A stretch of 64,000 nucleotides of DNA, taken from Blattabacterium cuenoti. GTDB taxonomy: Bacteria > Bacteroidota > Bacteroidia > Flavobacteriales > Blattabacteriaceae. A model generated the notes under the pieces. It saw only the letters and a list, made by a program, of their open reading frames with translations. It made no database searches and was not told the DNA's origin. This document shows positions 38,483 through 48,920 of the stretch, in pieces. The translations under genes were made by a program, and so were the position numbers. The stretch is from the NCBI RefSeq assembly GCF_014252075.1, contig NZ_CP059209.1, positions 358,818 through 422,817 of the forward strand, given 5' to 3'. Each line of letters starts with the position of its first letter. Positions within the stretch are counted from its first letter, which is position 1.

Positions 38483-39309
38483 AAAAACTTTGTAAACTTT
38501 TTAAAATCAGGATTTCTTTTTTCTAAAAAAGCTTTCTTTCCTTCTTGAGACTCTTCCATTAAATAAAACATTAAAGTAGCATCTCCTGCTAACTGCATCA
38601 ATCCATGTTGTCCGTCTAATTCTGCATTTAAACAACGTTTGATCATCCTTATACACATGGAACTTTTTTCCTGTATTATTTTACACCATTTTATGGTTTC
38701 TGATTCTAATTTCTTTTGACTGACAACCTTATTGATCAAACCCATTTTCAATGCTTCCTCAGCCGTATATTCTTTACATAAGAACCACATTTCTCGTGTC
38801 TTCTTTTGACCTATATTACGAGCTAAATAAGAACATCCAAATCCTCCATCAAAAGAACCTACTTTTGGTCCTACTTGACTAAAAATAGCATTATCAGATG
38901 CAATAGTCAAATCGCAAACTACATGTAATACGTTCCCTCCTCCCACAGCATAACCATTTACCATAGCTATAACAGGCTTAGGGAGTTCTCTTATTCTCTT
39001 ATAGAAATCCAAAATATTCAATCTTATAGTTCCATCTACCCCCAAATAACCACCTAATCCCCTTGTAGTTTGATCCCCTCCAGAACAAAAAGATTTATTT
39101 CCAGATCCCGTTACAATTAATATATCAATATCTGTTCTATTTTTGCATATATCCGCAGCATCTATCATTTCATTTACTGTTTCTACACGAAATGCATTAT
39201 GACACCATGGTCTATTTATTTCTATTTTAGAAATTCCTTTATAAAAAAGAAATAAAATATCTTCATATTTCTTGATTGGAGTCCAATCCATCTCCAAAGT
39301 AGAATTCAT
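38479..39309 (-). CDS. menB: 1,4-Dihydroxy-2-naphthoyl-CoA synthase
   Basis: MenB cyclises o-succinylbenzoyl-CoA to DHNA-CoA. The 276-residue crotonase-family protein has [10 protein letters not shown], the oxyanion-hole regions [13 protein letters not shown] and [19 protein letters not shown], and the catalytic aspartate in [14 protein letters not shown]. It is the first gene of the men cluster, followed by menA, hydrolase, menC and menE. MenF, MenD and MenH are not in the window. Confidence 0.96.
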   Translation of the reverse strand: MNSTLEMDWTPIKKYEDILFLFYKGISKIEINRPWCHNAFRVETVNEMIDAADICKNRTDIDILIVTGSGNKSFCSGGDQTTRGLGGYLGVDGTIRLNILDFYKRIRELPKPVIAMVNGYAVGGGNVLHVVCDLTIASDNAIFSQVGPKVGSFDGGFGCSYLARNIGQKKTREMWFLCKEYTAEEALKMGLINKVVSQKKLESETIKWCKIIQEKSSMCIRMIKRCLNAELDGQHGLMQLAGDATLMFYLMEESQEGKKAFLEKRNPDFKKFTKFL

Positions 39310-39372
39310 AACAAATTGATGTTTATTTTTATACTTTTACAAATTAACAAAAAAAAAGATTTTAATTATGCT

Positions 39373-39786
39373 ATGTTTCGAAATATATTATCAGTATTCA
39401 TAGGAGTTATAATAAGTATTATAGAAATACTATTTGCTATCAGATTTATAAAAGAATGGTTTATCGAAATCCAATATATACCGATAAAGAAATTAAAAAA
39501 GATTTTTTTTGAAGCTCCTACTGAATTTTTTTTAGTTCTAATTTTTTTTTATGCTTTTAGTGCCTTATTAGGAGGAACTATAACTGCCCTTTTTGCACAA
39601 AACGCAAAAAAAGCTTATGCTATGTTAACTGGATTTATTTTGTTTTTTATAGCATTATTTCATATATTTTTCTATCCATTTCCCTTATGGTTTAAAATAA
39701 TAATACTTCCACTTTTTTTTCCTTTTTCGTATTTAGGAGGAAACTTTATAGAATTCTTACAAAGAAAAAAATGGATAAATCAATAA
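39373..39786 (+). CDS. Small membrane protein of unknown function
   Basis: I do not recognise a functional family. The 137-residue protein has four hydrophobic segments (about residues 3-24, 53-75, 82-101 and 105-122), a lysine-rich loop and a basic C-terminus (QRKKWINQ), typical of a small inner-membrane protein. ATG at 39373 (MFRNILSVFIGVIISI) is preferred over upstream starts in poly(A) sequence. It is divergent from menB, and its last 30 bases overlap the 3' end of nhaD on the other strand. Confidence 0.72.
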   Translation: MFRNILSVFIGVIISIIEILFAIRFIKEWFIEIQYIPIKKLKKIFFEAPTEFFLVLIFFYAFSALLGGTITALFAQNAKKAYAMLTGFILFFIALFHIFFYPFPLWFKIIILPLFFPFSYLGGNFIEFLQRKKWINQ

Positions 39787-41022
39787 ATAAACAAATCCGG
39801 AAATGTAGCCAATCAAGGCGATCCAACTGATTTTTTTCAAGTACCAAAAAAAATCTATTTTTTCCATTCCCATAGCAGCTACTCCTGCAGCAGATCCTAT
39901 AAGAAAAATGCTTCCACCTGTTCCAGAAACATAAGCTATAAAATGCCATAAATCATGATCCATTGGATAAGAAAACATGGCTATAGTAGCAGCGACCAAA
40001 GGGACATTATCTATAATAGAAGAAATCAATCCAAATATAAAAGTTGTTATTTTCCATGTATAAACAGTCTCATTGATCCAATGAGATAAACTATATAATT
40101 TTCCCAATGATTCCAAAGAAGAAACTGAAAGCAAAATACCTAAAAAAAACAAAATACTAGAAAAATCTATCTTTCTGAAAAGATCATCTATAGATAAAAC
40201 AGTCCCTGAATATTTTCTCACGATACAAAGAAGAATGCCAAGAGAAAACATCATTCCCATGTATGGAGGGACTCCCGTTATAGTTTTGAAAATAGGAACA
40301 AGTAACATTAAAAGAAGACCCGATTTCAAAATAAAAAAACCTCTATTGAGATTTTCTTCTGATAATTTAGTTTTTTTAACTTGGAAAGTTCCATTAAAAA
40401 CGGGCATAAAAGACACTATAAAAGTGGAAACAAACATGCATAATATAGATGGAATAAGTATTTTTTTAACAAGATATATAGTCGTTACTTTATTAGAAAT
40501 CCACAACATTGTTGTAGTTATATCTCCTATTGGAGACCAAACTCCTCCTGCATTAGCAGATATCACTACTAATCCCAAATAACATAAACGTTCTTTATAA
40601 TTAGAAACTGTTTTTCTGAGAATAGAAATTAAAACTATAGTTGCTGTTAGATTATCTATTATTGCAGATAATAAAAAAGAAACTAAACTTATTATCCACA
40701 AAAATCTACGTTTAGTTTTCGTGTAGAATAATTCTCTTAAAGCTTCAAAACCAGAATACTTTTCAATAACAGCAATAATAGACATAGCCCCAATAAGGAA
40801 AAAAACAATTTCGGAAGCTTTTCCTAAATGAAACAATAATAAATCTTTGGGATCTTTTTTAATTATTAAATGTTGATCAAATTCATAAACAGGAAGATTA
40901 AAAAACATAATTAATGACCAACAAATGGTAGCCATCAGAATGGCTGGAATAACTTTATTTAAAGAAAATAAGTTTTCAAGAGTAATAAATAAATATCCAA
41001 GTATAAAAATTAAAATTACCAT
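39757..41022 (-). CDS. nhaD: Na+/H+ antiporter, NhaD type
   Basis: This inner-membrane antiporter exchanges sodium for protons. The 421-residue protein has about eleven to twelve membrane segments of the ion-transporter superfamily, with IDNLTATIVLISIL, NAGGVWSPIGDITTTMLW and SSIIDNVPLVAATIAMFSY, the paired half-site motifs of NhaD. The C-terminal GTGGSIFLIGSAAGVAAMG is also typical. It follows eno by 30 bp on the same strand and overlaps the small membrane gene tail-to-tail. Confidence 0.92.
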   Translation of the reverse strand: MVILIFILGYLFITLENLFSLNKVIPAILMATICWSLIMFFNLPVYEFDQHLIIKKDPKDLLLFHLGKASEIVFFLIGAMSIIAVIEKYSGFEALRELFYTKTKRRFLWIISLVSFLLSAIIDNLTATIVLISILRKTVSNYKERLCYLGLVVISANAGGVWSPIGDITTTMLWISNKVTTIYLVKKILIPSILCMFVSTFIVSFMPVFNGTFQVKKTKLSEENLNRGFFILKSGLLLMLLVPIFKTITGVPPYMGMMFSLGILLCIVRKYSGTVLSIDDLFRKIDFSSILFFLGILLSVSSLESLGKLYSLSHWINETVYTWKITTFIFGLISSIIDNVPLVAATIAMFSYPMDHDLWHFIAYVSGTGGSIFLIGSAAGVAAMGMEKIDFFWYLKKISWIALIGYISGFVYLLIYPFFSL

Positions 41023-41052
41023 TGATTCTTAATTCATCATTAATGGAATATT

Positions 41053-42339
41053 TTATGTTTGATTCCATCCTGAATAAAAAGAATATTGACCAATATTTTC
41101 TTCAATTCGTAATAATTGATTATATTTTGAAATTCTCTCAGAACGACAAATAGAACCGGTTTTGATTTGTTCAATATTTAATGCAACAGAAAAATCTGCT
41201 ATAAAAGAATCTTCTGTTTCTCCAGAACGATGAGATATAATGTTTTTATACTTGTTCTTTTTAGCCAAATTAATTGTTTCAATTGTTTCTGTTAATGTTC
41301 CCACTTGATTAACTTTTATAAGGATAGAATTTGCTATTTTATTTTTGATTCCTTCATTTAGTTTACTAACTCTAGTAACAAAAAGATCATCTCCTACCAG
41401 TTGAATCTTATCACCCATTTCATCCGTTAATAATTTCCATCCTTCCCAATCATTTTGATCCATTCCATCTTCAATAGATATAATTGGATACCTTTTAATT
41501 AAATAGGATAAATAACGAATATGTTCTTCTTTAGACTTTTTTGAAGATTCTGTTTTTTTTTCAAATTTAGAATAGTCGTATTGGTTATCTTTATAAAATT
41601 CAGAAGCAGCACAATCTATAGCTATTCCTATTTGATCATAAGGTTCATAATTTGACATATGTATAGCTTCTAATATATGATCCAAAACATCTTCTATTCC
41701 ATCAAAATTAGGAGAAAAACCTCCTTCATCTCCAACACTTGTTGAAAACCCTTTTTTATTCAAAATATTTTTTAATTGATAAAAAACCTTATGTCCCATT
41801 TGAAGAGCTTCTATAAAAGTATTAGATTGAACAGGTACTATCATAAATTCTTGAAAAGCTATAGGAGCATTGGAATGTCTTCCTCCGTTTACAATATTAA
41901 TCAAAGGAGTCGGTAAAGTATTTGTATAAACCCCTCCTATATATTTATAAAGAGGAACTTGAAGTTCATTAGAGGCCGCTCTGGAGACTGCTAATGAAAT
42001 AGGTAAAATTGAATTAGACCCCAATCTTTTTTTATTATCTGTTCCATCTAATTCTAACATCAATTTATCAATATAAACTTGATCAAAAATAGATTTTCCA
42101 ATTAATTCAGGAGAAATAATACTATTGACATTCTGAACAGCTTTCAATACTCCTTTTCCAAAAAATATATTTTCTTGATTATCACGTAATTCAAAAGCTT
42201 CATATTCTCCTTTTGAAGCACCGGAAGGAATAGAAGCACGTCCAAGTACATTTTTTTCTGTAAGAACATCCACTTCCACAGTAGGATTTCCTCTTGAATC
42301 TAATATTTGTCTTGCCTGAATACTTTTTATTTTACTCAT
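41053..42339 (-). CDS. eno: Enolase
   Basis: Enolase converts 2-phosphoglycerate to phosphoenolpyruvate. The 428-residue protein has ARQILDSRGNPTVEVD, GASKGEYEAFELRD, SVGDEGGFSPNF, the metal site ISIEDGMDQNDWEGW and SHRSGETEDSFIADF. It starts 3 bp after rplQ, so it is read with the alpha-operon genes. In free-living Flavobacteria carA commonly lies between rplQ and eno; here the two touch, suggesting local deletion. Confidence 0.97.
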   Translation of the reverse strand: MSKIKSIQARQILDSRGNPTVEVDVLTEKNVLGRASIPSGASKGEYEAFELRDNQENIFFGKGVLKAVQNVNSIISPELIGKSIFDQVYIDKLMLELDGTDNKKRLGSNSILPISLAVSRAASNELQVPLYKYIGGVYTNTLPTPLINIVNGGRHSNAPIAFQEFMIVPVQSNTFIEALQMGHKVFYQLKNILNKKGFSTSVGDEGGFSPNFDGIEDVLDHILEAIHMSNYEPYDQIGIAIDCAASEFYKDNQYDYSKFEKKTESSKKSKEEHIRYLSYLIKRYPIISIEDGMDQNDWEGWKLLTDEMGDKIQLVGDDLFVTRVSKLNEGIKNKIANSILIKVNQVGTLTETIETINLAKKNKYKNIISHRSGETEDSFIADFSVALNIEQIKTGSICRSERISKYNQLLRIEENIGQYSFYSGWNQT

Positions 42340-42342
42340 TAC

Positions 42343-42783
42343 TCATTTTTTATTCTCTTTTTTTTCTACTACTTTTTTTCTACTACGTCTTACAGATTTT
42401 ATTATTTTCTTAGATCTATAAATTTCATTAAAATCTACTAATTCAATAAAAGAAATAGTTGCTTGATCTCCAAGACGAACCCCTGTCTTTATAACTCTAG
42501 TATATCCACCTGGACGGACACGAACTTTATCAAAAACATTTTTAAACAGCTCTGAAACGGCGGTCTTATCTCTTAAATGAGAAAAAACATTTCTTTTAGA
42601 ATGAGTTGTGTGAATTTTGGATTTTCTAATAATAGGTTCAACATATTTTTTTAAAGCTTTAGCTTTGGCTAAAGTTGTAAATATTCTTTTTTCCTTAATC
42701 AAAGAAGAAGCTAGATTAGAAAGAACAGATTTTCGATGACCATATTTTCTTCCTAAATGATTATTCTTTTTTCTATGATTCAT
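42343..42783 (-). CDS. rplQ: Ribosomal protein L17 (bL17)
   Basis: A 50S subunit protein of 146 residues. The N-terminal signature [20 protein letters not shown] and [19 protein letters not shown] identify bL17, and [17 protein letters not shown] is the conserved centre. A lysine-rich C-terminal tail follows, as in Flavobacteria. It ends the alpha-operon order, 6 bp after rpoA and 3 bp before eno. Confidence 0.97.
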   Translation of the reverse strand: MNHRKKNNHLGRKYGHRKSVLSNLASSLIKEKRIFTTLAKAKALKKYVEPIIRKSKIHTTHSKRNVFSHLRDKTAVSELFKNVFDKVRVRPGGYTRVIKTGVRLGDQATISFIELVDFNEIYRSKKIIKSVRRSRKKVVEKKENKK

Positions 42784-42789
42784 CTATTT

Positions 42790-43791
42790 TTATTCTTTAT
42801 TATTTAATCTATACTCTAAGATGTTCATTCCAAAATATAATCCTTTTTCTTTCATTTTACTTTCCAATTCATCTAATGATTTCTTTCCGAAGTTTCTCAT
42901 TTTCAACATATTACTTCTATTACAACTGACCAAATCTGCTATAGATTCTATAGATGCAGATTTTAAACAATTTTTTGTTCGAACAGATAGATCCATATCA
43001 TTTAACCTAGATTTTAACAAAGTACGCATTCGTAAAAATTCTTCATCATATTTTTTATCTTTTTTAATTTCTTCTTGTTTCTTTTTTCCTATTTTATCAT
43101 AAGAGAAAATAGAAAAATATTGAATTAATATTTTAGAGGCTTCCATTAAAGCTGATTTTGGACAAATAGAACCATCTGTTTTAATTTCTAATGAAAGATT
43201 TTCAAAATCAATTTTTTGACCAACTCTACAATTTTCTATTGTATATTTTACATTTCTAATAGGAGTATAAATAGAATCTATAGGAATTGTTCCAATCAAA
43301 TCTTCATTATTACTTTTATTTTCTTCTGCAGGAACATAACCTCTTCCTTCTTCAATAGTAAAACTAATTTCTAATGGAACCGATTCTTCTTTATTACAAA
43401 TAATCAAATTTTCATTTAAAATTTGAAATCCAGAAATAAATTTATTCAAAATCCTTCCCGTTATCTGTTTTCCTTCATGAATAGAAGCATTAACTACTTC
43501 TTTATGTAGTCCTGTTACTTTTCTTTTTAAACGAATTTTTTTAAAATTTAAAACTATTTCAGTTACATCTTCAACTACGCCTTTTATAGTAGAAAATTCA
43601 TATTTAACTCCTTCAATCCGAATAGAAGTTACTGCAAAACCTTTTAAAGATCCTAATAAAACTCTTCTTAATGCATTTCCTAAAGTAATTCCATATCCAG
43701 GTTCTAACGGTTTTAAATGAAAAATACCTTTATTATCTGAAAATTCAGACATTGCAATTCTATCAGGTTTAACAAAATCTAGAATAGCCAT
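42790..43791 (-). CDS. rpoA: RNA polymerase alpha subunit
   Basis: The alpha subunit assembles RNA polymerase. The 333-residue protein has the N-terminal dimerisation domain (PLEPGYGITLGNALRRVLLG, SIRIEGVKYEFSTIKGV) and a complete C-terminal domain (LSVRTKNCLKSASIESIADL, MRNFGKKSLDELESKMKE). Keeping the C-terminal domain suggests that some promoter or activator contact by alpha is still used. It lies 24 bp after rpsD. Confidence 0.97.
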   Translation of the reverse strand: MAILDFVKPDRIAMSEFSDNKGIFHLKPLEPGYGITLGNALRRVLLGSLKGFAVTSIRIEGVKYEFSTIKGVVEDVTEIVLNFKKIRLKRKVTGLHKEVVNASIHEGKQITGRILNKFISGFQILNENLIICNKEESVPLEISFTIEEGRGYVPAEENKSNNEDLIGTIPIDSIYTPIRNVKYTIENCRVGQKIDFENLSLEIKTDGSICPKSALMEASKILIQYFSIFSYDKIGKKKQEEIKKDKKYDEEFLRMRTLLKSRLNDMDLSVRTKNCLKSASIESIADLVSCNRSNMLKMRNFGKKSLDELESKMKEKGLYFGMNILEYRLNNKE

Positions 43792-43815
43792 ATGATAATG
43801 TATGATTAACTTCTA

Positions 43816-44424
43816 TTATTTTGAATATAATTCAACAATAAGTTGTTCTTTAATATTTTCAGGAATTTGTGATCTCTTCGGCATAACTCTAAATATACCA
43901 AACATATTTTTTTCATCCAAAATTAGCCATTCAACTAAAGCCCCTATTTTTTTTTGTAGACAGTCCAATATAACTGGATGTTTTTTAGATTTTTCTTTTA
44001 CTTCTATTTTATCTCCTGGTTTTAATCTAAAAGACGGTATATTAACTATGTGATTATTCACAGAAATATGCCTATGAGAAACAATTTGACGAGCAGAAGA
44101 TCGAGAAGGCGCAAGTTTAAGTCTAAATACTATATTGTCAAGACGACTTTCACATGCTTGCAATAATAATTCTCCAGTAATTCCTTTTTTTCTTGCAGAT
44201 TCAAAAAATAATTTTTCAAACTGATGTTCTAATATCCCATAAATATATTTTGCTTTTTGTTTTTCTATAAACTGTATAAAATACTCTGAACGTTTTCCTC
44301 TACGACGATTGTTTCCGTGTTGTCCAGATGGATACTTTCTTCTTTCAAAATATTTATCTTCACCATAAATACATTCTCCAAATCTTCTAGAAATTTTAGT
44401 TTTAGGTCCTATGTATTTTGCCAT
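43816..44424 (-). CDS. rpsD: Ribosomal protein S4 (uS4)
   Basis: A 30S assembly protein of 202 residues. [17 protein letters not shown] is the usual start and the S4 RNA-binding domain is [20 protein letters not shown]. The frame is open 17 codons further upstream into rpsK, but ATG at 44424 matches the family. It lies 16 bp after rpsK. No cysteine zinc site is present. Confidence 0.97.
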   Translation of the reverse strand: MAKYIGPKTKISRRFGECIYGEDKYFERRKYPSGQHGNNRRRGKRSEYFIQFIEKQKAKYIYGILEHQFEKLFFESARKKGITGELLLQACESRLDNIVFRLKLAPSRSSARQIVSHRHISVNNHIVNIPSFRLKPGDKIEVKEKSKKHPVILDCLQKKIGALVEWLILDEKNMFGIFRVMPKRSQIPENIKEQLIVELYSK

Positions 44425-44440
44425 AATTTCTAAATAAATA

Positions 44441-44827
44441 TTAAACTCTTCTCCTTTTAGGTGGACGACAACCATTATGCGGCAATGGAGTTATGTCTTT
44501 TATCATTGTTACCACAATTCCAGAATTACTTAAAGCTCGTATAGCTGCATCCCTTCCTGCTCCAGGTCCCTTAACTTTTACTTCTACTTTTTTAATACCA
44601 GCATTTATAGCCTCTTTTGCTACATTTTCTGCGGCCATTTGAGCGGCATATGGTGTGTTTTTTTTAGACCCTTTAAAATTCATTTTTCCAGCAGAAGACC
44701 ATGCTATTACTTCCCCTTTTTTATTTGTTAACGTTATAATAATATTATTAAAAGTAGATTGAATATGAGCCTCTCCTAAAGAATCAACAACTACCGATCT
44801 TTTTTTTCCCAATGATGATTTTGCCAT
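44441..44827 (-). CDS. rpsK: Ribosomal protein S11 (uS11)
   Basis: A 30S platform protein of 128 residues. [38 protein letters not shown] and the C-terminal [17 protein letters not shown] are diagnostic. It lies 12 bp after rpsM. It sits near the 3' end of 16S rRNA, whose anti-Shine-Dalgarno tail is altered in this organism. Confidence 0.97.
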   Translation of the reverse strand: MAKSSLGKKRSVVVDSLGEAHIQSTFNNIIITLTNKKGEVIAWSSAGKMNFKGSKKNTPYAAQMAAENVAKEAINAGIKKVEVKVKGPGAGRDAAIRALSNSGIVVTMIKDITPLPHNGCRPPKRRRV

Positions 44828-44839
44828 AATGATTTATTA

Positions 44840-45220
44840 TCACTTTGTGACCTTCTTTTTATTTGCTACAGTTTTTTTTCTTCCCTTTCTGGTCCTGCAA
44901 TTGTTTTTTGTTTTTTGACCTCTTAACGGCAAACCTTTTCTATGTCTTGTTCCTATATAACAACCTATATCCATTAATCGTTTTATATTAAGTTGTGTAT
45001 CAGACCTTAATTCTCCTTCAATTTTTATGTTGTTAGATATATATTTTCTTATTTTACTAATATCATCATCAGACCAATTTTCCACTTTCTTATTTTCATT
45101 TATTCCAACAGAATCCAAAATTATTTTGGACATACTCCTTCCTATTCCATACAAATAAGTAAGACCTATAACACCTCTTTTAGACCTAGGAATATCTACT
45201 CCTGAAATTCGAACTCCCAT
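44840..45220 (-). CDS. rpsM: Ribosomal protein S13 (uS13)
   Basis: A 30S head protein of 126 residues that contacts the P-site t[43 protein letters not shown] and the basic tail [14 protein letters not shown] identify it. It follows rpmJ by 6 bp and is the first of the S13-S11-S4-alpha-L17 series. Confidence 0.97.
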   Translation of the reverse strand: MGVRISGVDIPRSKRGVIGLTYLYGIGRSMSKIILDSVGINENKKVENWSDDDISKIRKYISNNIKIEGELRSDTQLNIKRLMDIGCYIGTRHRKGLPLRGQKTKNNCRTRKGRKKTVANKKKVTK

Positions 45221-45226
45221 ATTTAT

Positions 45227-45343
45227 TTATCCCTGTTTCTGTTTAAATCTAGGGTTTTTTTTGTTAATAATTCGCAAACGTCCTTTTCGACTAACAATCT
45301 TACAATTCTCAGTTCTTTTTTTTAAAGAAGCTCTAACTTTCAT
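45227..45343 (-). CDS. rpmJ: Ribosomal protein L36 (bL36), 38 residues
   Basis: A short gene found by translating the infA-rpsM gap on the minus strand. The 38-residue product begins [17 protein letters not shown] and ends [12 protein letters not shown], the diagnostic L36 pattern. Only one cysteine remains of the C-C-C-H zinc ribbon, the zinc-free form usual in Bacteroidota. It lies 23 bp after infA and 6 bp before rpsM. Confidence 0.96.
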   Translation of the reverse strand: MKVRASLKKRTENCKIVSRKGRLRIINKKNPRFKQKQG

Positions 45344-45366
45344 AATATAATTTTTTTATTAAAATC

Positions 45367-45582
45367 TTAATATCTATAAGTAATTCTTCCTCTTTCTAAA
45401 TCATAAGAAGACATTTCTAACCTCACTTTATCTCCAGGCAATATTTTTATATAATGCATTCTCATCTTTCCGGATATATGAGCTTTAACAATACATCCAT
45501 TTTCCAATTCAACACGAAACATCGCATTTGGAGACGATTCTACAATAGTTCCATCAACTTCAATATGTTTTTGTTTAGTCAT
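45367..45582 (-). CDS. infA: Translation initiation factor IF-1
   Basis: IF-1 binds the ribosomal A site during initiation. The 71-residue OB-fold protein has [20 protein letters not shown] and [19 protein letters not shown] and ends [11 protein letters not shown], all typical. ATG at 45582 gives the usual [11 protein letters not shown] start; the frame is open two codons further. It lies between secY and rpmJ, the standard place. Confidence 0.97.
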   Translation of the reverse strand: MTKQKHIEVDGTIVESSPNAMFRVELENGCIVKAHISGKMRMHYIKILPGDKVRLEMSSYDLERGRITYRY

Positions 45583-45630
45583 AAACAATTAAATATAATT
45601 AATATATAACAAATTAATATACAAAAAAAA

Positions 45631-47022
45631 TTATAATCTAGTATATCTTTCACTACGATTTTTCATCATCATCAACCCATCATAATGATAATTCAGTAAA
45701 TAAATATTTACTTGTTGAGAAATATCTAAAATAACTCCTACTACAATTAATAATGAAGTGCCTCCGTAAAACAATGCAAAATTTTGAGTTACTCCTATAC
45801 GAAAAACTATAGCTGGAAAAATAGCTATTATAGCTAGTAAAACAGCCCCTGGTAACGTAATTTTAGATAAAATATTATCTATATATTCAGCAGTTTCTTT
45901 TCCAGGTTTAATTTTTGGGATGTGTCCTCCATTTCTTTTTAAATCATCAGCCATTTGATTTACTGGAATTGTAATAGCTGTATAAAAAAAAGTAAATGCT
46001 ATTACCAATACAGAAATAGTCAAATTGTACCATAATCCATAAATATCTTGAAAAAGATGAAAAAAATTCCTAATATTAACATTTTTTACATAATCAGAAA
46101 AAGTTAAGGGGAAAAGCATTATGGCTTGAGAAAATATAATAGGCATTACTCCAGCAGCAGTCATCTTAAGCGGAAGGTACTGATGTTTTTTATGAATTAA
46201 TTGAGATCCTACTTCCAAAGATTTATAGTGAGAAACATATTGAACCGGAATTTTTCTAATAGCTTGAATAATTACAATAGAAAATAAAATGACTAGTAAC
46301 CATAATAAAAATTCAAGAAATAATACTATTAATCCTCCATTTCCAATTTCCATTTTTCTAAAAATTTCTTTAGCTATAGCATCTGGAAAACGCGCTATTA
46401 TCCCGGACATAATTATTAAGGATATTCCGTTCCCTATTCCTTTATCTGTAATTTTGTCTCCTAACCACATAGTAAATAAAGTTCCAGATGTCAAAATTAT
46501 TATTCCTATTATCCAAAATATACTTTTTCCATAAAAAGTATTTATATCAATTAAATAAGTATTATCAGAATAATTTGATGAAAAAGGAATTAATTTTTGA
46601 GTTAAAGAAATGAGGTACACAGGTGCTTGTATTAAACATATTCCTACTGTTAACCATCTTGTAATAAAACTAATTTGTTTTCTCCCACTTTCTCCATCTC
46701 TTTGCAATTTTTGCAAATAAGGAATAATGATACACATTAATTGAATAATAATAGAAGCAGATATATAAGGCATAATTCCTAAAGCTAGAACTGAAGCTCG
46801 GTTAAAAGCCCCTCCAGTAAAAGAAGATAAAATTTGCATCAATCCTTTAGATCCTGAATTAAATTTTTCCATTAAATCGCTAATACCCAAAGGATTAATT
46901 CCTGGAAGAGGAACATAAGCACCGAAACGATATACCAACAAAAAACTCAGAGTTATTATTATTTTTTTTCGTAATTCTTTAATATTCCAAATATTATGAA
47001 AATATGTTAAAAAATTATCCAT
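45631..47022 (-). CDS. secY: Preprotein translocase subunit SecY
   Basis: SecY is the protein-conducting channel of the inner membrane. The 463-residue protein has about ten membrane segments and the signatures PLPGINPLG, LGIMPYISASIIIQLM, LQRDGESGRKQI and the cytoplasmic loop QVNIYLLNYHYDGLMMMKN at the C-terminus. It follows rplO by 9 bp within the spc gene order. No truncation is evident. Confidence 0.97.
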   Translation of the reverse strand: MDNFLTYFHNIWNIKELRKKIIITLSFLLVYRFGAYVPLPGINPLGISDLMEKFNSGSKGLMQILSSFTGGAFNRASVLALGIMPYISASIIIQLMCIIIPYLQKLQRDGESGRKQISFITRWLTVGICLIQAPVYLISLTQKLIPFSSNYSDNTYLIDINTFYGKSIFWIIGIIILTSGTLFTMWLGDKITDKGIGNGISLIIMSGIIARFPDAIAKEIFRKMEIGNGGLIVLFLEFLLWLLVILFSIVIIQAIRKIPVQYVSHYKSLEVGSQLIHKKHQYLPLKMTAAGVMPIIFSQAIMLFPLTFSDYVKNVNIRNFFHLFQDIYGLWYNLTISVLVIAFTFFYTAITIPVNQMADDLKRNGGHIPKIKPGKETAEYIDNILSKITLPGAVLLAIIAIFPAIVFRIGVTQNFALFYGGTSLLIVVGVILDISQQVNIYLLNYHYDGLMMMKNRSERYTRL

Positions 47023-47031
47023 AATAATTTT

Positions 47032-47499
47032 TCATGATAAAGCTTCTCCTCCTATTTTTTTTATGGATAACAAAGCTTTTTTGCTAAATTTAGATGCATA
47101 TATTCTTAATGAAGAACGCAGCTCTCCCCTTCCCAATATCTTGACTGGATTATTTTTTTTTACCAAATTTTTTTCTAGTAAAATTTTTTGATCAAGAAAA
47201 TTTTTAATTTTTCCTTGATCCACAAAGTTTTGAATTGTGTCTAAATTAATCAAAGAAAATTTTTTTCTCAAAAAATGTCTTTTAAATCCAAATTTAGGAA
47301 TTCTTCTTTGAAGAGGCATTTGTCCTCCTTCAAAACCTCTTTTCTTGGAAAATCCAGATCTAGATTTTGCTCCTTTATGTCCTCTTCCACAAGTTCCTCC
47401 TTTTCCAGATCCCTGTCCTCTTCCCAATCTTAACTTTTTTTTATTAGATCCATTTTTTGGAGATAGTTGATTAATATTTATGAAAATATTTTCATCCAT
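47032..47499 (-). CDS. rplO: Ribosomal protein L15 (uL15)
   Basis: A 50S assembly protein of 155 residues. [40 protein letters not shown] and a conserved C-terminal domain identify it. The frame is open 17 codons upstream, but ATG at 47499 gives the expected start and an 8-bp overlap with rpsE. The overlap leaves no room for rpmD (uL30), which normally lies between rpsE and rplO. Confidence 0.96.
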   Translation of the reverse strand: MDENIFININQLSPKNGSNKKKLRLGRGQGSGKGGTCGRGHKGAKSRSGFSKKRGFEGGQMPLQRRIPKFGFKRHFLRKKFSLINLDTIQNFVDQGKIKNFLDQKILLEKNLVKKNNPVKILGRGELRSSLRIYASKFSKKALLSIKKIGGEALS

Positions 47500-48004
47500 T
47501 ATATACTTTTTTGATGGAAATTCCTCTCTGTTTTGCAATAACATTAACATCTCTCATTTTACTCAACGCTTTAATAGTAGCTTTAATAACATTATGATGA
47601 TTAGAAGATCCTTTAGATTTTGACAAAACATTTCTCAATCCTGCAGCTTCAAGGACAGCCCTCAAAGGACCTCCTGCTATAATTCCAGTTCCATTAGAAG
47701 CTGGTCTAATAAGAATATGAGCCCCTCCATATTTAGCTTCTTGCTCATGAGGAATAGTCCCATTAGATATGCAAACTTTACAAAGATTTCTTTTAGCTTG
47801 TTCTCCAGCTTTGTGAATTGCATCAGGAGCTTCCTTAGATTTTCCAAAACCATAACCTACTACTCCATTTTCATTTCCTTTAACAACAATAGCGCTAAAA
47901 CTAAAATATCTTCTTCCTTTAGTAACCTTGCAAACCCTCGTTACTCCAACTAACTTTTCCCTTAATTCTAATCCCGCATATTTTATTTTTTTATCCGATC
48001 CCAT
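47492..48004 (-). CDS. rpsE: Ribosomal protein S5 (uS5)
   Basis: A 30S protein of 170 residues important for decoding accuracy. The double-stranded RNA-binding part [20 protein letters not shown] and the C-terminal [20 protein letters not shown] are diagnostic. The stop overlaps rplO by 8 bp; the rpmD gene usually found next is absent. It follows rplR by 18 bp. Confidence 0.97.
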   Translation of the reverse strand: MGSDKKIKYAGLELREKLVGVTRVCKVTKGRRYFSFSAIVVKGNENGVVGYGFGKSKEAPDAIHKAGEQAKRNLCKVCISNGTIPHEQEAKYGGAHILIRPASNGTGIIAGGPLRAVLEAAGLRNVLSKSKGSSNHHNVIKATIKALSKMRDVNVIAKQRGISIKKVYNG

Positions 48005-48022
48005 TACTATATGATTTTTTAT

Positions 48023-48346
48023 CTAAAATTTTAGTCCAGATTTTCTAATTCCTTCAGCTAAAGATTTCACTCTTCCATGATATAAATATCTTCCTCTGTC
48101 GAACACTAATTTTTTTATTTTCAATTTTACAGCTCGACCTCCTAGCAATTTACCTACTTCGCTAGATAATTCCATTTTTGTTTTTTTAGAATGATGGAAT
48201 ATTTTTTCTCTTGATGATGATGAAACCAAAGTTCTTCCAGTTTCATCATTTATAATCTGAGCATATATTCCTTTGTTACTTCTAAAAACAGAAATTCTAG
48301 GTCTTTCTGATTTTCCAAAAATTTTTTTCGATTTTTCTTTTCTCAT
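48023..48346 (-). CDS. rplR: Ribosomal protein L18 (uL18), N-terminally short
   Basis: A 50S protein of 107 residues that binds 5S r[34 protein letters not shown] and [19 protein letters not shown] identify it. It lacks about ten residues of the basic N-terminal arm found in most Flavobacteria (usual length about 117). The upstream gene rplF ends only 13 bp before the ATG, so a hidden longer start is unlikely. Confidence 0.95.
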   Translation of the reverse strand: MRKEKSKKIFGKSERPRISVFRSNKGIYAQIINDETGRTLVSSSSREKIFHHSKKTKMELSSEVGKLLGGRAVKLKIKKLVFDRGRYLYHGRVKSLAEGIRKSGLKF

Positions 48347-48359
48347 TTTTGTTAAAAAA

Positions 48360-48905
48360 TTAAGCTGATTTTCCTGCTTTTCTACGAACTTCTTCTTTCA
48401 AATATCTTATTCCTTTCCCTTTATAAGGTTCAGGAACTCTGAAAGATCTAATTTTAGCAGCTATCATTCCCAAAAGTTGTTTATCATGAGATTTCAAAAT
48501 TATAATAGTATTTTTTCCTTTTTCCGTTTTGATCTCTATATGAACTTCTTCAGGGATCTGCATCATAATATTATGAGAAAAACCTAAATTCAAATTCAAA
48601 ATTTTTTCTTTATAAGTAGCTCTATATCCAATCCCTACTAATTCTAATCCTTTCATAAATCCTTTTGTAACTCCTATAATCATATTGTGGATTAATACAC
48701 GATACAATCCATGCAAAGATTTAGATTCCTTATTTTTATGAATTTTGGTAATTATTAATTGATTTTCATGCAAACGAAATTGCAATTTTTTAGAAATTCT
48801 TTGAATTAAAGATCCTAAAGTCCCTTCCACTAATATTTTATTATCAAATATTTTTACATTCACATTTTCAGGAATAAAAATAGGTTTTTTTCCAATTCTA
48901 GACAT
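48360..48905 (-). CDS. rplF: Ribosomal protein L6 (uL6)
   Basis: A 50S protein of 181 residues next to the factor-binding site. [37 protein letters not shown] and [20 protein letters not shown] are the family signatures; both alpha/beta repeats are present. It lies 15 bp after rpsH and 13 bp before rplR. Confidence 0.97.
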   Translation of the reverse strand: MSRIGKKPIFIPENVNVKIFDNKILVEGTLGSLIQRISKKLQFRLHENQLIITKIHKNKESKSLHGLYRVLIHNMIIGVTKGFMKGLELVGIGYRATYKEKILNLNLGFSHNIMMQIPEEVHIEIKTEKGKNTIIILKSHDKQLLGMIAAKIRSFRVPEPYKGKGIRYLKEEVRRKAGKSA

Positions 48906-48920
48906 TTCAAAAATTATTTA

